This document shows positions 45,073 to 52,905 of a stretch of 64,000 nucleotides of DNA, piece by piece (positions within the stretch are counted from its first letter, which is position 1; each line of letters starts with the position of its first letter). Both the position numbers and the translations under genes were made by a program. Source of the DNA: Halovenus rubra (GTDB lineage: Archaea > Halobacteriota > Halobacteria > Halobacteriales > Haloarculaceae); assembly GCF_026586665.1 (NCBI RefSeq), contig NZ_JAODIY010000048.1, positions 27,381 through 91,380 of the forward strand. The letters run 5' to 3'. The notes under the pieces are model-generated. The model was not told the DNA's origin. It saw nothing but the letters and a program-made list of their open reading frames with translations, and ran no database searches.

Positions 45073-45603
45073 ATGACCAAGTCACTTATTGACCTTCTCC
45101 AGTCGGCTGAGGCCGTCAAGTTCGGCGAGTTCGAACTCTCTCATGGAGGCACGAGCGACTACTACGTCGACAAATACCTCTTCGAAACGGACCCCGCCTG
45201 CTTGGACGCAATCGCCGATTCGTTCGCCAATCGCATCGACGAAACAAAACTTGCCGGTGTCGCCCTCGGAGCAGTCCCGCTGGCTGCGACAACAAGTGTT
45301 GCCACAGGAAACCCGTATGTCATCGTCCGCAAACAGGCCAAGGAGTACGGTACTGGAAACCGTATCGAGGGCACTCTTGATGAGGATGAAGAAGTCGTCG
45401 TGCTTGAAGATATCGCGACGACTGGTCAGAGCGCAGTTGCTGCTGTCAACGCGCTCCGAGAAGCAGGAGCCACTGTGGACAGGGTGCTTGTCGTCGTCGA
45501 CCGCGAAGAGGGTGCACGCGAGAATCTTGCTGAGATTGATGTCGAACTCGATGCCATTCTTACCGCCTCAGAGCTTCTTGCGGATGCGGACCGTTCTGAG
45601 TGA
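45073..45603 (+). CDS. pyrE: Orotate phosphoribosyltransferase
   Basis: A 176-aa type I PRTase. [19 protein letters not shown] opens the hood region, and the PRPP-binding motif is [20 protein letters not shown], with the paired acidic residues and TTGxS loop. [18 protein letters not shown] supplies the flexible-loop lysines. It makes OMP from orotate and PRPP in pyrimidine synthesis. ATG 45073 gives the normal length; the longer frame from 45001 adds 24 unsuitable residues. The 102-base region to the divergent glmM-like gene must hold both promoters. Confidence 0.95.
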   Translation: MTKSLIDLLQSAEAVKFGEFELSHGGTSDYYVDKYLFETDPACLDAIADSFANRIDETKLAGVALGAVPLAATTSVATGNPYVIVRKQAKEYGTGNRIEGTLDEDEEVVVLEDIATTGQSAVAAVNALREAGATVDRVLVVVDREEGARENLAEIDVELDAILTASELLADADRSE

Positions 45604-45689
45604 GGGAGCCAAACCGCACCGCTGCGCTGGTGTATTGGCGTCGCACAACACCATCCCTTTCTTATTCGTTGGGTCCATACTACTGAGTG

Positions 45690-45935
45690 ATGTCAAACCT
45701 CGAACTGTACGAACTAGAGGGCTGTCCGTACTGTGAGAAAGTAATATCCAAACTCGACGACCTCGATCTCGATTATAAATCACACATGGTCCCGCGCAGC
45801 CACAGCGAGCGAACCGAAGTCGAAGCAGTGAGCGGACAAACCGGCGTCCCAGTTCTCGTCGACGCCGAAAATGGTATTGACGGAATGCCCGAGAGCGACG
45901 ATATCGTCGAATATCTCGAAGAAACGTACGCGTAG
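45690..45935 (+). CDS. Glutaredoxin-like protein
   Basis: An 81-aa thioredoxin-fold protein with the redox motif CPYC in LYELEGCPYCEKVISKL, the cis-proline in GQTGVPVLVDAENG and the C-terminal helix SDDIVEYLEETY. Halophiles lack glutathione, using gamma-glutamylcysteine, so the physiological thiol may be that or a thioredoxin reductase. ATG 45690 is chosen over the GTG one codon upstream. Small monocistronic gene. Confidence 0.9.
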   Translation: MSNLELYELEGCPYCEKVISKLDDLDLDYKSHMVPRSHSERTEVEAVSGQTGVPVLVDAENGIDGMPESDDIVEYLEETYA

Positions 45936-46100
45936 GTCTCGAAGCTCATTGTAGATTTTCCCGGTTCTGCTGGGGTTGATTATTCCGCTGGTGTTTTTGC
46001 TCTTGGCCTCGCCTGTGGCTCATTGTTTGCCCGGCTCTGTGCCAATTGTTCTAAGCAAGCGGTGTTTTGTGACAGGCAGAATTATACTGTCGGGTGAGAG

Positions 46101-47057
46101 CTATGCGGGCTCTTCTTCAACGCGGTCAAGAATGAGGTTGCGGAACTCGTCTGGGTCTTCGAGATCTTTTATTTCCTCTCGCTCAACGATAGCCGTTGTC
46201 TCGATGGACTTGCGGTGTGCCTTATCGACGACATAGACCGACTGTGTCCGGGTGACACGGCCAACGGAGGCCATGATACGGGCACGCTTTTCGGCAGTCT
46301 TGGTGAACTCGGAGTGGCCGGTAAGGACTTGCCGTTGTTCTCCCTCATTCTCGCTGACAGTTTTAAATGGTGCACGGTCAGTTGGGTGGACTTCATAGCC
46401 GACACGCGTCAAGACTGTCACGAGACCCTCATCGTCTGGGTCGGGGCCATCCGGTGGGTCCTCAGTGTCTCTAACAGACTCTTCTTCATCGAGTACTGAG
46501 ACTGGCGCTGTAAGGGGTTCCTCAAACAACTCCTCGAGGACGGCAGCAACCTCGACACTGGCGTCCATGCCATCCTCGTACTTCGAAACAGTCCGACGGG
46601 AGACACCAAGTTCTTTTGCGAGCTGTCCCAGCGACCAGTCTCTGTCTTCACGAGCATCTCTGAGCACGTCACTGTCGATATTCACGTAGAGACCGCCCGG
46701 CGCTGCATAAACCAGTGGTGGGACACCCTCGACAAAGAGGTCCATCGCAGTATCGGGTGAAAGAACCGGGACACCGTGGCGGAAGTAAGCGACACCGGAG
46801 TCAAGTTCTTCGTCGCGCGTTCGGAGCCCGAAGACAATGGGTGTTGCATTCAGATATGTGCCAAGCCGGCGCATTTCTGCACCGGTTGCGGCATCGAAAG
46901 CATCGATGTTGCCCAGTATCTTCACCAGCAACACATCTTTGCCCCGACGGGCGGCCACGTCGAAGCTCTTTGGCCGGATTGCACAGCGGTCGCTGACCAT
47001 GAAGCCAGCGTCTTCGAGCATCGCTGTGATGTTACCGACCAGTGCAGATCTGGACAT
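46101..47057 (-). CDS. Archaeal HTH-type regulatory protein (MF_00584 type)
   Basis: A 318-aa protein. The N-terminal part (about 1-110) resembles a restriction-endonuclease-like fold ([16 protein letters not shown]), and a Cro/C1-type helix-turn-helix lies at about 135-180 ([20 protein letters not shown]). The C-terminal third (about 215-310) is a separate alpha-beta part. It belongs to the conserved archaeal family of putative HTH regulators, one per genome in many euryarchaea; DNA target unknown. The 258-base region to the divergent lipoprotein gene contains TATA-like CACATATATAGATT (near 47085). Start [14 protein letters not shown] is family-like. Confidence 0.87.
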   Translation of the reverse strand: MSRSALVGNITAMLEDAGFMVSDRCAIRPKSFDVAARRGKDVLLVKILGNIDAFDAATGAEMRRLGTYLNATPIVFGLRTRDEELDSGVAYFRHGVPVLSPDTAMDLFVEGVPPLVYAAPGGLYVNIDSDVLRDAREDRDWSLGQLAKELGVSRRTVSKYEDGMDASVEVAAVLEELFEEPLTAPVSVLDEEESVRDTEDPPDGPDPDDEGLVTVLTRVGYEVHPTDRAPFKTVSENEGEQRQVLTGHSEFTKTAEKRARIMASVGRVTRTQSVYVVDKAHRKSIETTAIVEREEIKDLEDPDEFRNLILDRVEEEPA

Positions 47058-47315
47058 AGCGTTTCTGAAGAAGAGTAGCTATTCGTCACATATATAGATT
47101 GTGGCACTAGTTAGTCCGCTGTCATGGGGTTTTGTTATTGTCCCAGTGTTATTCTGGTCCGAACCGAACTGCCTCTGTGGTATGCCCTGTGACAAGAAGT
47201 TGTCAGCCAAAATCACACAGACCTCGGTTAACTAACGGTCAAACTCTGCGGGCAGGGTTAAATGATGGTTTGACTCTTTGATAGTGCTTTATTATCCCAG
47301 ATAGAAGTGAGAAGT

Positions 47316-48020
47316 ATGCAACGTCGACAGTTCATCGGTGCCGCTGGGAGTACAATACTAGCAGCAGTAGCCGGCTGTATCTCAAACGGTGACGATGACG
47401 AATCAGGTGGACAAGACTCCGATAATGGAACGCCAGCAGGCAATGAATCCAGCAACGATACCCCTGCCGGAGGAACGCCAGCAGGCAATGAATCCAGCAA
47501 CGATACCCCTGCCGGAGGAACGCCGACAGACGGTGACGGTAACCAGCCCGTCGGTAGTAACTGCCCGAGTTTCAGCGATAAGGTAGACCGGACGGTCTGT
47601 GCACGCTCAGAGACAGACAGCCAGATATATCCGACCATCTCCAAGCAGGTGTTCGAGCCAACAACCGACGATAACACCGTCGAGAACCTCCAGATTACGC
47701 TTCACAACGAGAGTGACAAGACGTTTGGACTCAATCCGTATGCGTGGGCGCTCAAGCGACAGACCGACGACGGCTGGTCGCATGTTGCTCCTGAGGCGTA
47801 TATCCAACCCTGGGAGAACGTCGAGTCCGGCGGGCGCTACAACTGGAATTTGAGTGTAGAGAAACATCCCACCCCAAGCGAAGAGCAGACAGTCTGGATT
47901 GCCGAAGATCTCGAATCCGGGACCTACGCCTTCCAAATAACTGGCATGGCAAGCACAGAGTCCGACGACGATGGCCCCAGAATCGAGTGTGTTGCTCAGT
48001 TTGAAATAAAACGCGACTAA
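47316..48020 (+). CDS. Tat lipoprotein with duplicated linker
   Basis: A 234-aa exported lipoprotein. It starts MQRRQFIGAAGSTILAAVAG, a twin-arginine-type signal, followed by the lipobox AGC (Cys about 22). Then an Asp/Gly/Ser-rich linker with a perfectly duplicated 15-residue segment GTPAGNESSNDTPAG, and a folded domain from about residue 85 (DSQIYPTISKQVFEP, NNTVENLQITLHNES-like strands). The domain looks like an immunoglobulin-type beta sandwich (ITLHNESDKTFGLNP, YAFQITG); I do not know its ligand. The ATG at 47316 is preferred to an in-frame upstream start. The linker tethers the domain to the membrane surface. Confidence 0.85.
   Translation: MQRRQFIGAAGSTILAAVAGCISNGDDDESGGQDSDNGTPAGNESSNDTPAGGTPAGNESSNDTPAGGTPTDGDGNQPVGSNCPSFSDKVDRTVCARSETDSQIYPTISKQVFEPTTDDNTVENLQITLHNESDKTFGLNPYAWALKRQTDDGWSHVAPEAYIQPWENVESGGRYNWNLSVEKHPTPSEEQTVWIAEDLESGTYAFQITGMASTESDDDGPRIECVAQFEIKRD
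47427..47516 (+). repeat. 45-bp perfect tandem duplication in lipoprotein gene
   Basis: The unit starting GGAACGCCAGCAGGCAATGA occupies 47427-47471 and again 47472-47516 with no difference, then a third copy begins (GGAACGCCG) and diverges. Being a multiple of three, it duplicates 15 residues of the linker in frame. Perfect identity suggests a recent slippage event. Confidence 0.95.
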
Positions 48021-48235
48021 ACGAAGCAAAGACGGAGATTTATCTCACTTGATTGTCATTGATGATCTCAAACAGCAGGTGACAGACACTGCTCTTTCCC
48101 CTCCACTGCCCAGTAGGGGGGACCCACACCGCAACGAGTGACAGTTTAGCTAAAATCCATCAGCAACTCGGTGAAACATACAGAAGGTAGATTCATCAGG
48201 AGAACCGAGAAAACGGGCAACCTGAATATCCCTTC

Positions 48236-48272
48236 GAGGAATCCTCGCCGTTTAGCGCGGGGAGGATGTCAA
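48236..48272 (+). mobile_element. Orphan IS200/IS605 (IS1341-type) right end
   Basis: GAGGAATCCTCGCC followed by GCGGGGAGGATGTCAA is the hairpin that closes haloarchaeal IS605-family elements downstream of tnpB, including the terminal GGATGTCAA. No tnpB or tnpA is left upstream: 48021-48235 holds only short frames. The rest of the 300-base gap 48021-48320 shows nothing else I can name, apart from TATA-like bases before the next gene. So this is a relic end or a solo omega-RNA-like segment 49 bases before the MazG-like gene. Recognition rests on memory of such ends. Confidence 0.55.
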
Positions 48273-48320
48273 TAGTCCCCGCATCAATACACCTATGACT
48301 GCGGTCCGAAAAGCCGAGAT

Positions 48321-48635
48321 ATGAGTCAAGAGTACGACAAACTGGTTCGGGATAAGATTCCAGAAATTATTGAAGCGAACGACGAAGACCCTACAACATA
48401 CGTCGCTGATGGCGAGGAATACGCTACTCGGCTTGGTGAGAAATTGACCGAGGAAGTAACAGAGTACCAAAAAAGCGGAGACATTGAAGAGTTGGCGGAT
48501 ATCTTGGAGGTCGTCCACGCGATACGAGAGAACAGTGGGGTTTCTGTCGACGAATTACAAGAAATACGGGACGAAAAGGCCGAGCAACGAGGACGCTTTG
48601 AGGATGGTATTGTACTGGAACGAGTCAACAAATAG
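48321..48635 (+). CDS. MazG-like nucleotide pyrophosphohydrolase
   Basis: A 104-aa all-alpha NTP-PPase. Acidic metal-binding motifs are visible in EKLTEEVTEYQ (ExxEE-type) and IEELADILEVVHAI (ELxD), the MazG/PRA-PH pattern; YDKLVRDKIPEIIEANDED at the start and the RGRFEDGIVLERV end are typical of the phosphoribosyl-ATP pyrophosphohydrolase-like group. It probably cleans unwanted nucleotides; a role in his biosynthesis is not suggested by context. It lies directly after the IS605 relic. Confidence 0.88.
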   Translation: MSQEYDKLVRDKIPEIIEANDEDPTTYVADGEEYATRLGEKLTEEVTEYQKSGDIEELADILEVVHAIRENSGVSVDELQEIRDEKAEQRGRFEDGIVLERVNK

Positions 48636-49039
48636 CCCTTCTATCTGGACCGTAGGGACCAGACGCCTGATATGCGCCTTCCATTCAGTAGTCCCGATAA
48701 AAGCTGACAGATATGAACTGTTTTCGGCGGTGATGGAGTTGCCAAAGAACGTCCGCTGTGGCTCTGATGGCAAATCAGCGCGAACAAGAGTGAAAAGCCC
48801 GGCTACTGTGCTGACCGGTTTGTGGCTGCGAGAGCGTGTGCCGGACTACTGACCGAGACGTACGTTCTATCTTGTGTGGTGTAACGAGCGGTAGCTGTAT
48901 CTGATGAATACAGCATCTATCAGTCCAGATCAATTGAGTCGTTGTATTCTTCGCTCAACGGAGGTACTCTCTTGTAAAATGGTACAGACGACTCTCTTGT
49001 CTCGAAAGCGGTTAGTTTGACTCGCTACTAGGACTGGTA
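48636..49039. other. 404-base gap with no clear gene
   Basis: I see no convincing gene. A minus-strand frame ending near 48927 reads SSVPFYKRVPPLSEEYND, then an acidic C-terminus and stop, but has no start codon before an upstream stop, so it would be at most the tail of a decayed gene. A plus-strand stretch ending RERVPDY before TGA near 48850 is similarly startless. The region may be degraded sequence left by the neighbouring insertion element. The final 30 bases lead to the GTG start of tiaS. Confidence 0.4.
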
Positions 49040-50320
49040 GTGACAGTCATCGGCCTCGACGATACCGATTCTCGCAGTCTCGGGATGTGTACGACTTACG
49101 TCGCGACTCGGCTCGCCGAGCGGCTGGCTACTGAAGGCCACGTCGAGCGGACGCTTTTAGTTCGCTTGAACCCGGCGGTCGAACACAAGACTCGGGGGAA
49201 CGCAGCTCTCGCAATTCATTGTGATGTAGCCCCTGAGCGGGCACTCGAGCTCGGTGAAACAGCACTGGAGCACGCAGCAATCGACGATGACCAGACAAAT
49301 CCGGGCCTCGTCGTCGCTGCCGGCGAGCCCGAGACAGTGCCTGACACTGTAAGGGAGTTTGCTGCCGATGCTATTCATAAAAAACACGACCGCGGTACTG
49401 CTATGGCGCTAGCCAGCCGTTTGGGATATGCGGTCAGGTCACGGGCAAATGGCCGCGGCGTCATCGGCGCACTGGCTGCTGTTGGGGCGTGGCAGGCCTT
49501 CGATGAGTGGAGTTATGAGTGTATCTCCTACCGAGAGCGCAAGCAGTGGGGCACCGACCGCGAAGTTGAATACGACTCTCTGTTCGAAGCAGCCGATGAG
49601 GGGTATCCGGCAGTGTGGGACACAGTCGACCGCGGTGAGAATGAGGCTGTCTGTGTTCCCCGAACACCGTGTCCGATTCTCCATGGAATCCGTGGCGACA
49701 GCCCCGACGCAGTAAGGGACGTGGCCAGAGCAATCGAGAGCGAACCGGTCGACCGCCGCCACATGTTCGTGACCAATCAGGGAACCGATACACACCTGCA
49801 GTCGGGGTCAGTATCAACCGTTTCCGAAGATGGGGCGTACCGGCTGCCGGCCGAAGTCGTTGGGCCACCTAAAACGCGGGAAGGTGGACACGTGTTCTTT
49901 ACAGTCGCGGAGCCGGGAGACGACGACTCGGAGACTAAACATCTCGATGTTGCAGCGTTCGAACCGACAAAGCGGTTCCGGGACCATGTCCGCACTCTCA
50001 GAGTTGGTGACCGACTCACCATCTGTGGAGAAGTGAGTGACCAAACGCTCAAACTCGAAAAGTTCGCCGTGCGTGACCTCGTCGAAACAGAGCAGGTCAC
50101 GCCGGACTGTCCCGACTGTGGGAACTCGATGAAATCTGCCGGTCGGAACGCTGGCTACCGTTGCCGTGACTGTACGACCAGTAGGGACGGGAAAGTTTGT
50201 CGAGACCTCAACAGGACGCTGAACCACGGCTGGTACGAAGTGCCGCCATGTGCCCGCCGGCATATCGCGAAGCCGCTTGTTCGTGGCGGGTTTGATGCAC
50301 CGACACACCCCGAACGATAG
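49040..50320 (+). CDS. tiaS: tRNA(Ile2) 2-agmatinylcytidine synthetase TiaS
   Basis: A 426-aa enzyme starting at GTG, MTVIGLDDTDSRSLGMCTT, the conserved TiaS N-terminus. A ferredoxin-like domain and the kinase-like TCKD core cover about 1-250 (RGNAALAIH, ANGRGVIGALAAVG). An OB-fold follows at about 270-350 (GDRLTICGEVSDQTLKLEKF), and a zinc ribbon at about 355-385 (CPDCGNSMKS, YRCRDC). It attaches agmatine to C34 of tRNA(Ile2) with ATP, allowing AUA decoding, and is essential in archaea. Length and motifs are complete. Confidence 0.95.
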   Translation: MTVIGLDDTDSRSLGMCTTYVATRLAERLATEGHVERTLLVRLNPAVEHKTRGNAALAIHCDVAPERALELGETALEHAAIDDDQTNPGLVVAAGEPETVPDTVREFAADAIHKKHDRGTAMALASRLGYAVRSRANGRGVIGALAAVGAWQAFDEWSYECISYRERKQWGTDREVEYDSLFEAADEGYPAVWDTVDRGENEAVCVPRTPCPILHGIRGDSPDAVRDVARAIESEPVDRRHMFVTNQGTDTHLQSGSVSTVSEDGAYRLPAEVVGPPKTREGGHVFFTVAEPGDDDSETKHLDVAAFEPTKRFRDHVRTLRVGDRLTICGEVSDQTLKLEKFAVRDLVETEQVTPDCPDCGNSMKSAGRNAGYRCRDCTTSRDGKVCRDLNRTLNHGWYEVPPCARRHIAKPLVRGGFDAPTHPER

Positions 50321-50364
50321 CGAAGGCGTCCATGGAACCCGATTAGCTTCTGGCGACCGACAAG

Positions 50365-52746
50365 TTAGCGGTCGGCAATATCTACCTGCGTAATCTCAAA
50401 CCGTGCGCCACCAGCAGCACTTTCAGTCACATCGATTGACCAGCTGTGTGCCTCAATCACCTGCTGGACAATCGAGAGGCCAAACCCGGTTCCACCATCT
50501 GCAGTCGAGAAGCCAGTCTCGAAAACGTCTTCACGTTTTTCGGAGGGAATTCCCGGCCCGTTATCTTCAATATAGAAGCCATCCGAGAGGTCGCCAACAG
50601 TAACCACCAACTCTCCTGTCGTGTCGGCTCTCTCGTTGGCCTCTATGGAACTGTTGTCCGCGCACTGTTCAACAGTGTCGACAGACGGTGTAATTGATCC
50701 ATGGTCGATGGCGTTCCGAATGAGATTTTCGACCAGCTGTTGCAAACGATTCTGGTCTGCCTTGACAGTTATGTCGCTATCAATACAGATATCAGCATGT
50801 GCTGTATTGACGTTCTTCCAACAGTTGTCGACAAGGTCCGCGACGGAAACCGGCTTGGTGCTGTCGAGTGTCTCACCGTAGCGCGCCAGCGTAAGTAGGT
50901 CATCGACAAGGACACTCATTCGTTCGTGGGCACTGGCAACTGCTTCGAGATGGTCGTTGTCGTTCTCATCACGAGCCAAATCAAGACGGAGTTCAGCAAC
51001 GTTCAACGGATTTCGAAGGTCGTGAGAGACAATGCTCGCGAATTCGTCAAGACGGTCACGTTGCCGAACGAGTTCATTCTCGCGTTCACGGAGGGCACGT
51101 TCGCGCTCGATTCGGTCGAACGCGATGGCTATCGTTTCTGCCCAGAGTTCGACGTGTGCAATGTCCCGTTCTGAGAAATCCGTAGTCTCGGTCGAGCCGA
51201 TATTGAGGAGACCATACTCTCCAAAGGGGACAAGAAGTTCGCTTTTCAAGACAGTGTCTGGATTGTATCGCTTCTCGTAATCAGACAAATCATCGATAAC
51301 ATACATTTCACCCTCTGCAAACGCCTCCCAAGAGAGTGAGTTTCCTGGTGAATACGATGGCATCTCCGGAATCAGCTCGGCCCCCCGCTCGGACTGTCCA
51401 ACCGGCTCTAGACGTGTTCGTGCATCGTTTGCCTCCCAGACCGCAACGATATCGAAGTCGAGCACATCCTCAAGACTCTGAAGAACGATGTCGGTCGCCT
51501 CGCCGGTATCTGTTGTTTCCATGAGTTGTTGGGTCGTCCGCTGGAGGCGTTCGAGTGTATTGCTGTAGCGCTCAAGTTTGCGTTTGTCTTCAACACGCTC
51601 GGTAATGTTCCGGCTGGTAACGACAAACCGGTCTTCGCCATCGATATCGGTTCGTTTAACATGAGTCTCAACGGGGAACGTTGACCCATCTTTGCGTCGA
51701 AACCTCCCTTGAACGCGCCGGCTGTTACCGGTGTCAATCTGCTCCCAGAATGCCTTTGCTTGCTCAGGGTCGACTGTCTCGTCAAGATCCCAGACGGCCA
51801 TTTCAGTGAGTTCTGACTCGTCGTATCCGGTCTGTTCACATAACTGAGGATTGGGGTCAATAATATTCCCTTCACTGTCGTGGATATTAATCATATCCGG
51901 TGAACCCTCGGACAGCGCTTTCAATCGAGACCGAGTCTGAGTGAGTTTGTTCTCGCGGCGTTTCCGGTCAGTAATATCGGTGATAAACCCTTCCAGCGCC
52001 TCAATCGTTCCGTCGTTGTGATAGATACCTCGGCCCTGCTCCCACATCCATTTCGTTTCGCCGTCTTTGGTTACGATACGGTATGTGACCTCGAATGTAC
52101 CGTCTTCAGACAGGCACTCTTGGACTGTCTCCCAGATCTCGGTCTGATCGTCGGGATGAAGGATATCTTGTCCCCAATTTACATTGTTTTCTTCTAGAGC
52201 CTGTGCCGAATACCCGACAAGTGATTCGGCATCTCCCCGGACTGTTTCCATCGGCCAGTCCGGTTCGTTGAGACAACGATAGACAATCCCCGGAAGATTG
52301 CGTATCAGTGTCTCCAATCGCCGTGTCCGCTCGCTCAACAGTTCGGTTGACCGGTAAGCTTCGACAGCGTTGCGAATCCGGTTTGCGAGCACTGTATACT
52401 GGCCAGTCCCACTCCCTTTCTGTAAGTAGTCAGTGACCCCGGCTGAGATAGCGTCACTCGCTATTTCCTCGGAGCCCTTGCCGGTATAGAGAATGAACGG
52501 GAGGTCCGGGAACGACTCTCGGACTGTTTCGAGAAACTCGATACCGTTCTGTCCCGGCATCTCGTAGTCTGAGACGATACAATCCACATGCTCTCGGTTG
52601 AGGTACCGTTCTGCCTCACAGACACTCGACGCCGTTTCGAGGTCAAACGCCTCGTTTTTCTCCTCGAGAATCGTTGCAGTCAAGTCGGTGAGACTTGGGT
52701 CGTCGTCGACGTGAAGAACCTGAATTGTCTTCAGCGTGCTAGGCAT
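50365..52746 (-). CDS. Hybrid sensor kinase: REC, two PAS, GAF, HisKA, ATPase
   Basis: A 793-aa soluble kinase. A receiver (about 7-120) has Asp60 in CIVSDYEMPGQNG; PAS domains at about 145-265 (IRNLPGIVYRCLN, then a PAC motif MWEQGRGIYHNDG) and 275-390 follow, then GAF at about 410-560, HisKA with His575 in SIVSHDLRNPLNVAE, and the ATPase with NLIRNAIDHG, EDNGPGIP and GTGFGLSIV. G2 reads GTGFGLS, a minor change. The start at ATG 52746 (MPSTLKTIQVLHVDDD) places the receiver at once; seven more codons upstream are unlikely. Domain order matches 10738-13374, so the pair is paralogous. Confidence 0.92.
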   Translation of the reverse strand: MPSTLKTIQVLHVDDDPSLTDLTATILEEKNEAFDLETASSVCEAERYLNREHVDCIVSDYEMPGQNGIEFLETVRESFPDLPFILYTGKGSEEIASDAISAGVTDYLQKGSGTGQYTVLANRIRNAVEAYRSTELLSERTRRLETLIRNLPGIVYRCLNEPDWPMETVRGDAESLVGYSAQALEENNVNWGQDILHPDDQTEIWETVQECLSEDGTFEVTYRIVTKDGETKWMWEQGRGIYHNDGTIEALEGFITDITDRKRRENKLTQTRSRLKALSEGSPDMINIHDSEGNIIDPNPQLCEQTGYDESELTEMAVWDLDETVDPEQAKAFWEQIDTGNSRRVQGRFRRKDGSTFPVETHVKRTDIDGEDRFVVTSRNITERVEDKRKLERYSNTLERLQRTTQQLMETTDTGEATDIVLQSLEDVLDFDIVAVWEANDARTRLEPVGQSERGAELIPEMPSYSPGNSLSWEAFAEGEMYVIDDLSDYEKRYNPDTVLKSELLVPFGEYGLLNIGSTETTDFSERDIAHVELWAETIAIAFDRIERERALRERENELVRQRDRLDEFASIVSHDLRNPLNVAELRLDLARDENDNDHLEAVASAHERMSVLVDDLLTLARYGETLDSTKPVSVADLVDNCWKNVNTAHADICIDSDITVKADQNRLQQLVENLIRNAIDHGSITPSVDTVEQCADNSSIEANERADTTGELVVTVGDLSDGFYIEDNGPGIPSEKREDVFETGFSTADGGTGFGLSIVQQVIEAHSWSIDVTESAAGGARFEITQVDIADR

Positions 52747-52905
52747 CTGTGATAAATAAACACACACAATCAGTGGGTATAAATCTTGACAGGGAACGTC
52801 TCACACATCTTGCTCGATAAAGACAGGCTACCTGCTGTCACGCTCGGATACGAGACTAGAAAGAAGCCAAAAGAAGTAACTACGACCGTGACGCCAGACC
52901 TCATA

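Noticed and set aside
47427..47516. Short CRISPR-like repeat
   Set aside because: Two identical 45-bp units are directly adjacent without spacers and lie in frame inside a coding sequence.
48927..49017. Startless minus-strand frame with SSVPFYKRVPPLSEEYND
   Set aside because: Acidic natural-looking C-terminus, but only about 30 codons between stops and no start; too little to call a gene.
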